64,000 bases of DNA from Helopsaltes ochotensis (lineage: Eukaryota; Chordata; Aves; Passeriformes; Locustellidae), in the NCBI GenBank assembly GCA_013400155.1, contig VXBM01000017.1, positions 1,622,673 through 1,686,672 of the forward strand, given 5' to 3'. How positions within the stretch are numbered: the first letter of the stretch is position 1; each line of letters opens with the position of its first letter. Both the position numbers and the translations under genes were made by a program. Below are positions 37,266 to 49,900 of the stretch, piece after piece. Under the pieces are notes generated by a model, which saw nothing but the letters and a program-made list of their open reading frames with translations, searched no databases and was not told the DNA's origin.

Positions 37266-39458
37266 CACACCTCATGCAAATTTAAAATGTGTTATTTCAT
37301 TTCACTTTAAAAGAATCATCAGCAAATGTGACTGTCCCAGTGCTCACTGATATGATGTTGTGACCAGCAGGAGGTAGAAGCATGGCTTAAACAAACATAC
37401 AGACATTTTCTTATCTCTAGAAAGCAGAGCTTTCTGCAGCTCCTGCTTTGTGATGTCTTCCTTATAGTGACATATTTCTTGAGATTACCCAGAGAGCACC
37501 AACATTTCTTTCAGGTAAAATGAAAACCCAGAGTCCAGATTTTTGTTGTCTCTTTTCAACTCCACCTCTGATGTCTATTTTCAGACAAATCTTGAGCCTT
37601 CATGGCAGAGACAGGTTTAGCATTTACACAGCTCAGAGCAATGAGTCACATCTTGGTTCTGTTCAGTAAAGCACATAAAGTTCATCATGAAATACAAACT
37701 TATTTCCAGACAGGGCCCCTCTCTGAAAAATGTTAACAGGTGGAAGCCCTAGCAGATAACTTAATGTCTGCTCTTCAAGAGAGGGTTATTTTTACCACCA
37801 GCCTGAGTTTGGTGAGTGCAAGTGTACCATGCAATGATATACAGAAAGCATTTATAGCTGGAATGCTCTGGAGTGCCATGTCCCTCCCCATTGGTAAAGC
37901 AGAAGAGGCAAACAGTCTGATAATGTGTGTGCATTTGTGCATTCGTAACACCTACATGAGGACATTATTTGATTTCTAGGCACAGAATTAATTTGATCAC
38001 TTAGCACTTAGGTGCTTTGATGAAAAACGGTGTATAAAAATATTTTTCATAAAAATGCAGCTTATCTTTGTGAGGTTACTGATCACAGTAAGTTTACAGC
38101 CACATAAACATGTCTAGAATTTCCTATGCTTACATATAAGAAGTCATCTAAGATGAAAAGGTACTTTTCTCCCTCCATTCATTTTTTGCTTGAGGAAAGA
38201 TTATTAGTTTATATCTTCTCAGAAAATTCTGGGTTTTTTCCCAGGGTTTAGCTTTGGTTTTTAACACTTGAAGAAACACCTGCCCGCAAAACTGAGGAAC
38301 TTTAGAAAAGAAATTTCAGCTGGTAACTGAGTGCAAAAGTCTTGTCTAATGGCTGCTTAGCTGAGGGAGAAGAGACTTGATCACTTGTGGAATTCCTCCT
38401 GCCTCAGCCCACATGGATGGGCAGTGACCTGCATTCTCCCCCTGGCTTGGCAGCTCTGGTCAAAACTCATCACAGTGACTTCAGTGCCTTTGACTACACT
38501 GTCTGCTGAAATACTTGAGGCCACCTGTGTCCCCTGTGAGTGTGGGATAGCAGTGTCTTATAAAAGCACAGTGCATTCCCATTCCTGAGAGAAAGGAGCC
38601 CAGTTTTGCTCAGGTCCAGCTCTGTGGGGAAGGACTGTAGAAAAGAAAGCCCACAGCAACACTGTAAAATGATAAGTCCCATTGTGGTGTAAACAGAGGT
38701 TAGGTTTAGAAATGAAGAATTCAGTGGTGAATCACATGAACTCTCCTTCCCACTTACTGAGTACATTACAAGTTCTTAGAAAATTCTGCATTAGTAATAC
38801 TATAAAAATCTGCTTTTATTGGATTAGAGATTGCATTGCATATCCACAGTTGAAAAAACAGAGGTTATATTCTGTATGCCTCCAGGTAGGCCACTAGTAT
38901 CTCTTATTATAAGAGAACTGCTCTGTGTATTTTCACTTCTTGGTCTTTTCTGAACACCCAGTTTGCCAGAATGCCAAATAGAGGCATGTTTTTGAGGAGT
39001 ACCTTTTCTTTAGAAACTGGGCTGAGAGCCACAGACTTGCTTCCAGTGAACCACCAAACCTTCTTTTAATTTGATGACCTCAGTTACTGTTGTATTTGGA
39101 TGAACCCAGATAAGTTTATATGTGAAATTGTCTGTCTTTCATTGCTAATCCTTTGAGCTATTCAGTCTTTTTAAATCCTTGTCTTTTTAGGCTTAAAAGG
39201 GTTACATCTCTATACAGACACTTTCAATATTCTGTTTTCAGGACTTAAAAAAGCATTTCAAGGCTCTTCCTGTATTTAAGATGATATTGATAACTGCGAA
39301 GAAATTTTTTAAAGCAAAGATTTTTGCAATATCAGCCAGCATACAATAGTATTTTTTACTCAGGTATAAATGTACTTAACTAAAGAATACTGCTTGTATA
39401 TATTAAAACCATCTTTTCTAGGAAAAGACATGAAATCAGGTTATATTCTCTACCAATA

Positions 39459-39480
39459 GAACATGGACTGAACATGGACT
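39459..39480. repeat. 11-bp tandem duplication (gaacatggact x2)
   Basis: Two exact adjacent copies of GAACATGGACT. A 17-mer that includes the second copy (39467-39483) recurs exactly at 40662-40678. The origin is unclear; it may be chance. Confidence 0.7.
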
Positions 39481-42400
39481 TGCAGAATGTGCTTTTAAAA
39501 AAGGAGAAATGATGTAATGATTTTTCAAGGTTACATAACTAGAGACTGGAATACAGGGCAATAGCAATGAAATGAAATGATGTGCCTGACTTAAGAATAG
39601 TCAGTGGCTCATATAAACAGGCTTTGAGATGGGTGGAAGAAAGTTTTGTGCCATGGGCTCTCAGATGTTTGGCAGACTTTGGCACTGCAGTCTTCCTTCC
39701 AGACCTGGGCAGTGGAAGGGGTCACCATTTCTGTACTATCCCACTGCAGAGAAGTGAGAGTTCCCTGAACCAAGCTACTTCAAGCTCTCTGTGTCTAAAC
39801 TTCTCAAAAATTACTTCTCTGTTTATGATTAGCTTTTTTCTATTTTCAGTTCTTATTTTGTTTCAGCTTGAAACCAAGATCTTTGATGATTTCAACAGCC
39901 AGAAGAAGTATAAATAAAGTGTAAGTATGTTTATTAAATCTGGGAAGTTCTACAGAGTTTCAGTGATGCTTAATATGTTCTGACAAGTATCCACATCTTT
40001 ATCTTAAAGCTTGTTGAATCAAGATGGTGATCATTAAATCAGCCAAATTTTAAGAAAGATAGATAGTGACATGAAAGGTAATATTTTCTTCCTTTGTTTT
40101 TCTTGGTTTTGGTTAAAATCAAGAGCATCACAGAATGTAATATATATTTTCATTAAGTTCTCAACAGCTGAAGTTGCCGTCTTTTACTGAACAAATTACA
40201 ACTTTCAGCTGTTCATGGAAATTGCTTTTAGAATATTCTTTTAAGGTCATGGACAGCCAAAAGCAGTCAATTATTCTGGAAACGGTATCTGAGAGGATCT
40301 GAAATTGCCTGAACTTGTCAGCATAAGGGACTCTGTTCTTGCTTGGTGTGAAATAAAAATATTCACAACTACCAGTAACAGAAGGTACTTACTTTTTTCC
40401 TTAACTTCATAAAGTGTTTTAAAGCAGTCATATAGGTGCTGTACTCTGGTGTCATGGTGGTAGAATCTACTGTCTTAATCTGCTCCTAAATTACTAAGTA
40501 AACACATTCTTATGCTTTACCAGATATTAATAATGTATTAGGAAATATTAAAAATAGAGAGGCAGTTCAACCTTCAATGGAGTAGGTCTGCATTTTTCTG
40601 TGGTGGAAGACAAGGGTTCAGAGAAATTACCCTTAACCTTTTGGATTCCAGAAAGAACTGCACTGAACATGGACTTGCTTTAGTTTTAAATCCCTTGTCT
40701 GACAACTGCCCCTGCTCCAGCAGTACATAATGATGCTTACAGGTCCAAAAGCTACAATATCCTTTACATCTTGAAACAATCCTCTGTGCTTGCTATCCTC
40801 TCTATCATGGAGATGGATGCGAAAAAACTTGGCACTTTCCTCTCTGTGAAACACAGTATTTTGAATTAAAGAGAATAGTTCTGTTTAAGGTTTGCTAAGA
40901 GATGCAAACAAATTCCTGAGAAGCAGAGCCTGACCTCTCTAGTGTGATTTTTTTCTTCCTGTGTCTTACTCCACAGACTTTGAGAAAAAGCTTCCACTTA
41001 TCACAAAGCCTCCCTTGTCCAGATGGGGAGGGAATGCCCTCATTTCCATGCACCCTGAGGGGCACCCTGAAACACCCCTGTGTTGCTCTGTTTCTCTGGT
41101 GCCCTGGGAGCAGCCCAACTAAGCAGATTCATTCCAGGCACTGCTGGCTGCCAGCACATTGTAGGACTAACTTGCAAGGAATGTTCCCCTTGGCAGGCAG
41201 CCTCCTCCTGGCATCAGTGCCAAATGATATCTACCATAATTGTTACTATTTATGATTTTTCTTCTTGCTTTTATGAATCACTGCTAAGACAGCTAGGTTA
41301 TTCCAATACTTTGATCAACTATACAGTGGAAAACCTGATAATAGGTAGAGGATAGTATGAATTATTTTGAATGGAGTTTACAATTTTTTGAGCTGAGAGA
41401 TAAAAGCGTATTCTCCTTGAGCTGAGAGCTGCAAATAAAGGAAATGCTGAGTCTTAGGACTCCAGCATTGACACTGTCTAGCTGTGTGCCCTGGAGAATT
41501 TTTTTGAATGTCTCTCTTTGTTTTCTTTTACTTACACTTTTCTCTGTATTCTGTTAATTTGCACTTTTTCCCAGATGATTTTAAACTAATGTAAGCAAGC
41601 AGGTCCACATGTAAATAAATATTTCAGCACTGAGAAGAGTATCACCTATATGCAATGGATCTGACTCAGGGTAAAACCCTGAGCTTGTTGATGTGCGGAT
41701 GAAACATATACGTAAAAATGGTAATTCTATTTCTGCCTGAAACTAACACACAATTAAAAATAAAACAACTCTGTCCTGTTTTGCTTTTCCCAAGTAAGCA
41801 AAATGCAAATATATATGAAATTCCTGAGGTGAACAATGCTGTAAGTGCTCAACAGCTCTTATTCAGGTTTGCACTTCCAGAAACCCTGGACATGCTGTCA
41901 CAGGCATTCTGGAAAACGTTGAGCAAAACAGCTATGCATGCACAGTAATTCTGGCATGTCCTAAAAGCAGGTGACTACTGTGCAAGTACAGTGTCATATG
42001 AATGCAGGCAGTTTTTATCAGGAACTCCCAGGCAGAAATTTATTTGTCCTTTTCTATGTGTCATGACTAAAGCAGACACAAAAATCCCTTTTCTGTAAAA
42101 GAGAGAACCTTGTATGCAAGGTGCTCTGGGGATGGGTGGGTTTGGATGCCCACTGTAACAGCAGAGGAAAATAAGTCTAGTCTTTGGTGCTGAAGAATAA
42201 CCTTCTGTAACACACATGGGCTAGCGGGGTCTTCTGTGGTAGTACTTGAAGGATGCTTTAAGTTCTAAACAAGGATGTTTGCAAGTGTTTTTCTCCACTG
42301 CTTATGATTGACTGTGGGAGAATAAAGTACCCACCTCTTCTTCCGTTTCCAGTGTGTTTAATGCCTCTGCAATGATGTTATATGAATAATATTGTTTTTT

Positions 42401-42540
42401 GAACTTCCATACTGTTGCTGAGGGTCAATAATACTCATGACAGAGTTTGAGCTTTTCATTGCTTTTAGTTATTATTATGTATTTCATTCTAAATGCAGTA
42501 CTACATTTTGCAAATGAGAAGTATCTATCAAACATCACTG

Positions 42541-42586
42541 TTTATACTATACTTATGAAATATATTTATACTACTTATGAAATATA
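42541..42586. repeat. Tandem duplication, about 22-24 bp, two copies
   Basis: Two adjacent AT-rich units each read tttatacta(ta)cttatgaaatata with a 2-bp indel between them. This looks like a simple replication-slippage duplication. Confidence 0.7.
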
Positions 42587-45500
42587 CTATTCAAGCAAAA
42601 TGTAATGTTTTTTACAATTTGAGATATCACAGGAGTACAAATTCTAATGTGGGCATATGATGCAACTGCATATATCCCCAAATATGTGCGTTTTCATCAG
42701 GTCACCCTAAGCTGCATGAGGAAGTGGGCTGTTAGCCAGTGTAACAGACAGACCACAAATATGAAGCATCTGGAGACGCAAGCAAGGCAGCACAGCTACA
42801 TTGTGCCATCAGAGGTCATGACACTTGTACAGAAATAGAAGGGCTGGTGGTTTGGAAGCAAAGGGCAGAAGGTTTGAGCTGATTAGGGATTCCCTGTTGA
42901 TGCCAGTGCTTCCTCTTGCCTTCAGACAGGCATAATGGCAGAGCAGGCACAATGCTTACCCTGTGTAGAAAAACAGGGTATTTCTTAGTACAAAGCATGG
43001 AGAGAAGTGGAAAAATGTTGAGGTACACTGAGTAGGTCACTCACTGCAAGGAAAAGAGGGGGTCATTTTTTCACTGTCTCAAATAGAAGACTGAACTCTG
43101 GGGAAGTCACTAAAATGCTCTGAATGCCTACGCTGGGGCAGCAAGCAAAGCCCCTACATCAGCATTAGAGTGCACCTTCACTCCTGGAGTCCAGAGCAGC
43201 AGTCTCCAGCTCACATTGCAAAGATGTACAAGTTCAGTTGTTTGCTCTTCTGACCCAAGCCCATAAATGCACAGACATATTTTCACATCGTGTTTACTTT
43301 ATTCCAAACTCCAGTTATTGGCAAAACTCTGAAGACACAGTTTTGTGGACAACCAATGAGATGCTTTGTTATGATGCAGTTTCAGAGTCAAGCATCAAAG
43401 GACTTTTGGTGTAACCCTGTCTAAAAAACTGGGAAATCTTCATGTTTTGTAAACATGAATTACAGAAACCACTACATTAAGTTTGAGGCCATTCTGAATG
43501 AATGGATCTAGACATACTGGCATTTTAAGTAGTAACCAACCACAAACTTGGTTTCAGTTGTTCAGGTTCCTCTTTCTTTTTTTTAATCTTTGTAATTCTT
43601 AGAAAACAGAATGCAGCCAGGGGAAGGATGGCAGGGAAGAAGTGGGTCCTTTGGTTAATGCTACACTGAAATGTTTTTTTCTGTCTTTTCTAGTGAAGAA
43701 AAGGCTTTTCCAGAACTTTTTTTCCCCCCACCCCAGTAGTAATGTTTCAAATGAATTACCATATATGTTAATTTCAGCAGTCAGCTGGCCCACCCAAGAA
43801 TGTGAGTCTTGCATTTTCCCACTGTTAAAATCTCAGAACTAAAACTCTTCCATATTTTAGCTACACTGTCAAAGTATATCTATAGTGTATCAAACTGCAG
43901 ATGTATCAGAGTGTCAGCCATTTAATTATGACTAGTTCTGATTTCTTAATTGTTACTGTAAATTTTTGTCTTCCATTAATTCCTCTGCCCAGAAGACAAC
44001 AGGCCTCAGATTGCAAGGTGTTGGCTGTATGATATTATTTACAGTCTGTTCAGGTGTCTTTTTTCCCTGATAAAGAGAGTCTTTCTGCTGCTTTAGGCCT
44101 TGGATGTTCTCTGCTGATGGCTGGGACAGTTTTGAACACACCAGGAAGGCAGTGGCCAGAACGAAGATTTTGTTTTAATGGTGTATTTCTCAAAAGCCAT
44201 CCAAATGCCATAGTGATGAACAGTTTTGAAATACATATTTAGCTTATAAACTTTAAATGAAGATCCTATCTGCTATGTCAGAGCAAGAGAAAAGCTTTAG
44301 AAATCAATTGTAGCAAAGCAAAAGGTTTGATTTATTGATCTTTCTTGCTTCTGCCTCTCATATGTTGTTCCTAGTGACCACATTGTAACAGAACATAACA
44401 TTTTTTTATTATTATTATTTTGGGTTTTATTGACCTGTTATTTATAGAATTCTGACTGTATCCTTTTCCTAACCTTTTTCACTAGTGTCATTTCTCTTTG
44501 CATAGTGTTTCATTTTACTGTAAAATTATTTGCATCAGAAGTGCAGCACTTCAGTTGCACTTCAGTGTCAGTTACTGGTGCAGGCCACAGCGCTGCTTCT
44601 TGTTTCCATCTCACAACCAGCTGAACTGAAGTAAAAGGAGAATAGGCAGGATACAGACTAGCCTAAATTTCTTAGGTTTCTATTCAAAGTCATACCTGGA
44701 ACCCTTATTGTGACAAGCACTGCTGAAATTTGGTGGGTTTACTGTGGTGATGGGGAACTGGCAGCGTTCCGTTGCACTTGGTTGCCATAAATTGTAGCTT
44801 TTTCTAACACAACACCTTTGCAAATTGTATTGGTAATGCTGCTGGGCTGTCAGGGGCACTTTGCAAAGAGTATCTGCTGGAGTCTCAACAGGATGTAACA
44901 CATGTGGCTTTGTGATCATTAATATCTAGCAGTTTTTAGCAACCTACCTGAGTACATTTTGTTCTGAAGGAATATGTGTTTAAATAGACATATTTTAAAA
45001 TTAATGATAATGTCTTTGCTTGCTCTTGATGATTTAGGTATTTTCTGCACTTTAAAATTTCAAACTATTGTCTAGCAGATAAGAACAGCAGTTGAGTACA
45101 GCATTTTTAGAGCACATATCACAAGGCACAGAATTCCAGCCTGAAACATCTGGCTGATAAATTGTGTTGAACACTAATCAGCATGTCATGGTGGTCGATG
45201 GCAAGTGCTAGGCAACTCTAAAGCAAATAAATCACTATTTCTGTCTCTCCAACCAGAGCCCCATCTGTACAGTAATTTGCTTAGCACCCAGTAAGCTGTA
45301 ATTTCCAAGTTATCTGGAGAAAGATACAATTACCAATAGGGAGAATAGTTCTGAGGGTAGACATCTGGGTGCGTTTGGACATTGTAACCTGAAAAGATTT
45401 CAAAATAATGTATATAGTTTGGGAAATACATTTTTTCTTGATTAGGAGATACTGTTTTTTACATTGATGAGACAGCACAATAACTCTAAGAAGTCACATT

Positions 45501-46892
45501 GTCTTCCAGATCCTCAGAATCAGGCTGTGATGTGGTTATTGTCTGATTAGAGGCTTGGTGCTTGCTGAAGGAGCTCTACTTCCATTTCATACAAGAAGGC
45601 AAACATCAGACAACAAATAAGCGTGTGTGGCACTTGCACATGAGAGGTGTGTCTGTACACAGATGTCAGGTTAAAGTAGATGGATAAGATCAGTAAAGGT
45701 TACTAAAAAAAAACCAACTAGCAGTGAAACAGAGCTGCAGTTTGTTGTTTTTCTTCATGATTTTTGTTGCTTCCCAGTGACTAAACATTTCTTGCTGTGT
45801 GAGGTGTTAGTCCTGGCAAAAAAGAATAGAGTTGTTACAGCTCTTTAGTTGTCCGGTACTCTTTATAGTACTGATGCACCTTATGACCTGTAGAATATGT
45901 TTCAATTCTGGTTGTAGGAAAAATTCAGAGCTCTGATTTTGAATTTTGTCTGGTAATGGGCCATTGTGTTTTTCAGCCACTCAGCAGTGCAATGCTAATT
46001 CTGGATGACTGATGAGTAATGCTAGCTCATCTAGCTAAGTTTACAATGCTGAGCTGGGGCTTTCTAGGCACCAACAGAACTCCTTTTTGTTGCTGCCTTG
46101 TGTACATGCTGCTAGGTAGCAGCAGCACCAAATTTCAGATCTAAAGCTCTTCTGACTGAAGCACAAGTGAGGAGTAGAAGTCTAAAAGAAAATGTTTCAG
46201 TTTTTGAGAAACTTTACTGCCCCCTTCAACGACCAGTTAGATAAACCTGTTTTTCTGTTGAATCTAAAAATAGCTGGAAGTGCTTCTGTTATGTGGATTT
46301 ATCCTGATGGTAAGGCACAAGCTTGTAAGGAAATGGCTAAGCCATATGGTGGCTGGTTGATTGCTGTGGTTAGAGACCTACCGGGTATATGGGAATGTAC
46401 GGAAGTGCAGCACACAGCTGAGCTCTTTGTGGCTGGGGCTGAAAGTCAAGGGCAATAGGTGTCAAGCTGCTGAAGGAAGTAGAATGAAGGCATGTTCATG
46501 AGATAAACTGTGTTTCTAAAAAGGAATCATAATTGACATTTAATTTGTCTAGCCTTGCCTTCGCTTGCCTTCATTTTGAAATCTTTCTGTCACAATGAAT
46601 GGAGGCTCCCAGTCAAATCCACTCCCTAATCTGTTGACTCGTGTAAATTTATTTTAGATTTGCTGACTTTTTTCTTATGCTGCCTTAAGCCTGAATCCAT
46701 AAACAGTAGCTACACAGTGGCAGTGGAGGTGAGAAAATGAATGCATTTCAAGAGAAAAGAATACCGGTCCTATAAGAATTTTCTTATTTAAGGTTTGAGT
46801 CACACGCTATTGACAAAATTACTTGCTCATCTCAGTGGTTCAGCTGCTATTATGTCTGATTTTCAGTGTGCATGTGTTGCAATGTCTAATTT

Positions 46893-46902
46893 GGGGGGGG
46901 GG
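46893..46902. repeat. G10 homopolymer
   Basis: Ten consecutive G in AT-rich DNA; prone to length error in sequencing. Confidence 0.9.
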
Positions 46903-49900
46903 AAAGCATTACACGCATGTATAGAAAATTATTTATGAGATATTATGACGTATTATTTATGAGGATACTATGTAGCCTGCTTTGAGCTTTTGGGAACACT
47001 GACTTCAAGGGCTAAAAACATTTGCAAATATAGTTAATAAAAATTATTTCAAAACATAGATGGTGATGAGACAAAGAAGCAGTATAAAATTTACTTCAAA
47101 TAAAGATTCTACTGCTGAATTTGCTAAGACTCTCCTTTAAATCTATATCCATGGGATTGATGTTGTCTCTCTGCTAGGGATCTTCAGCAATCCCAAGGGA
47201 TTACTTCAGGGTGCGCTAAAAAATGTTCTTGCATTATTTACCAATGACTCATTTATAACCATCTGCCACTCCTCTTCCTTGAGTAAATATTGGCAAACGT
47301 TATTGCTGCAGAAACAACAGTCAGCTTTACATCACAGTTTTCTCAGATACTGGCACAATGGCTGTGCCAGGATAAGGCAAAGTGCTTTTGTGAAAGCTGT
47401 AACAACCATCTGGGGTTTTCTCACATAATGCCAGTCAGAGTAACCCTAAAACCGTACCATCTGATGAGGGGAAAATCAGGACTGAGGTCAGGAAATCATA
47501 AAGAATCTATTCCTCAGTTGTTGCAGTTGTGCCAGAGGACTTGATCTGTTTTACCTTGGCAAGGAACAGTTTTATGGCTGGAAGAATAGAGCACAAACAA
47601 ATGATGGTTCTGTGAAACCCATTTGGGTTCTCATCTCTGGGAGAAGTTTTTGGAGGCTAATGATGCTGGGTGCTCTTGTTTTCTTCTGCAGGGCCATGAA
47701 AGAGGAAAGACCCCTCATTACTTTCATGCTGTGAGACGCAGTTGCATTTAATTTCTATGTTTTTAGCTTCTGCTACATAGTCATTGTAGAATTGTGAAAT
47801 CCTCTGTGACCTGATGCTGTATATAAATTACTCAAAAAGTGTCATCTTGGTAAAAAACAGGAGGCAGTACTTTTTTCTTAGTTCTAAGAATTGGCCTGGT
47901 TTTTTTCAAAAATGACTAGAATATTTTTGCTGCATTCTTACTCAGTGATCTAAAATTACATCTTCATTGATTTGGCACTTACCAGCTTTCCCAAATAAGA
48001 CATTACAAGATCCTTAATGGATGTACTTTTGTGGCTTAGTCGTGGACTGGCTGATGCTGTTTGCTTTCAAGGTAACCTTTCATGTTTGCTACATTTTCAG
48101 AATACTTCGACTGTGTGCCCAAAACCACCAAAGATGTTCATCCTACCCCATCTAACTGCAAAGGCTGTTTCAGCCTCTCTCATGGGCAAGTGAGGTTGTT
48201 GTAAGAGGAAGATTTTTCAAAGTGGGGGTTTTTTTCTCTCTAAACTGGTACTTGCTCAAAACACCCCAAATCCTGTGCCTTGCTGCAAGGAGGTGCCCTG
48301 CTATACCTCGGCAATTTAGCTTGGCTGCTGGCGAGCAGTGCGGTTATATGATGAGTGAGTGAGTCTTCACCCTGGGTAAAATTCTCAGCTTTCTGTTCAG
48401 CCTGGTCATTCTGAACAGAGTGTCAGTCAAGTGAAATGCAGCCTAGCCAACAAGAGGGAAGAAAATACGTTACTCTTTCATATTTTCATGTGTTATCCTG
48501 GTAGATTCTGGTGATTAGGTATTAGGTTCTTCCAAGCTGGCTTTTCAATGAAGAAGAAATCACTGATGTGGAAGTCTGCTACATCCTTCTTGCTACATAC
48601 AAGCCTAGAAAATAAGCTGTTCTTCTAAGACTTAAAATTTGCTTCCACATAAAGAAAAAAGATTCTTAAGAGACAGCGGTAATATTGCTGGGTAATATGT
48701 AGACCTAGTTTGTGGAAATTAGTTCTTCAGTAAAATTATTGGTTAATGTGAAAATTCTTAGAAATAGGCAGGAGATATTTAAAGACTAAATTATAGTCTA
48801 CTGGTTGACTACAGCTTGAAAAGCAGGGCTACAGACATGGTGTGTGAAAAAGCCCATTTAAAACCATACTCTATTTAGAATTGTGTAGGATGGAAATTCA
48901 CAGTAAATATTCATAATCTATATTCAAATATTAGAGCAGGAATTTAGATTGTCCTGAACCCTTGTGTTGTTACAGAAGTATGGATATTATTTTCCTGCTT
49001 TCATTGCAGAGGAAAACTAACACTAACCCTAATTTTGAAAGATTCTGCAAAGCAGAATTAAATATGCTGGTCTAGTTTTGTGGGTTTTTTCATTTTGGTC
49101 AGCATGTGAAAGTGAAATGCAAATGTTAGCAATCTTAGAGCCACTCAAATTTGTCTTCTGTTTGCTTAGGCTTCTCTGTGGATGATCTTTAATTGCATCA
49201 CAAATACATTTATACAGGATTCAAGTATGGTAATGTTGTGTGCAAATCCCTCCTCTACCCTTCCCCACCATCCTGTAAAATCTTGGTCTTTTTTAGTGTG
49301 ATCTGTGGGGTATTTGCTCTTATTTGTGTTGTTTAAGGAAACACCTGAGTCATGATTTTACTTTTCCTCTCCAACCATGAGGCATACAATTTTTCTCATG
49401 AGTGAAACCTTAAATCCTTTGACTCTGAGCTCTGAGCTAAACAACAATTACCATTACAAGTTCTCATAGCTTTTCTTATTCAACTTTGGATGAATGGTAT
49501 TATTTCTAATTAGAAACACCATTAAATACCATAGGTAATTCACAGAAAGCCTATTTAACTTGTTCTGCAGTACAGATTCTTGTTGACTAGGCTATTTTTT
49601 TTAAATCAAATGTTATCTCTGGCCATTAAAGAGATGCTGAGGTGAAGGAAGACAAGAACATTGCAGGTTCAAATGGGGACCTAATTTTATTTTCTGTACT
49701 TGACACACAAGCACCAGGTGAGAAACACAATTCAGTTGATTTAATTGCTGTGCTATGATCTTTCCCAGTATGACAATAAGCATTTAGCAGCTTGGTGACA
49801 CCCTCACAAAGTTAGGAAGGACTCTGAAGTTTCCTTTGTTGGGATAAGGGATGCAGAAGCACCCTTTCATCTCTGTACACAGAGAATAGGAAAAAAAATC

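Noticed and set aside
46192..46458. 88-codon plus-strand open frame with a protein-like composition
   Set aside because: No family motif, no splice or promoter context, and length within what is expected by chance.
49016..49032. Telomere-like ctaacactaaccctaa
   Set aside because: Only about two imperfect units; too short to be an interstitial telomeric repeat.
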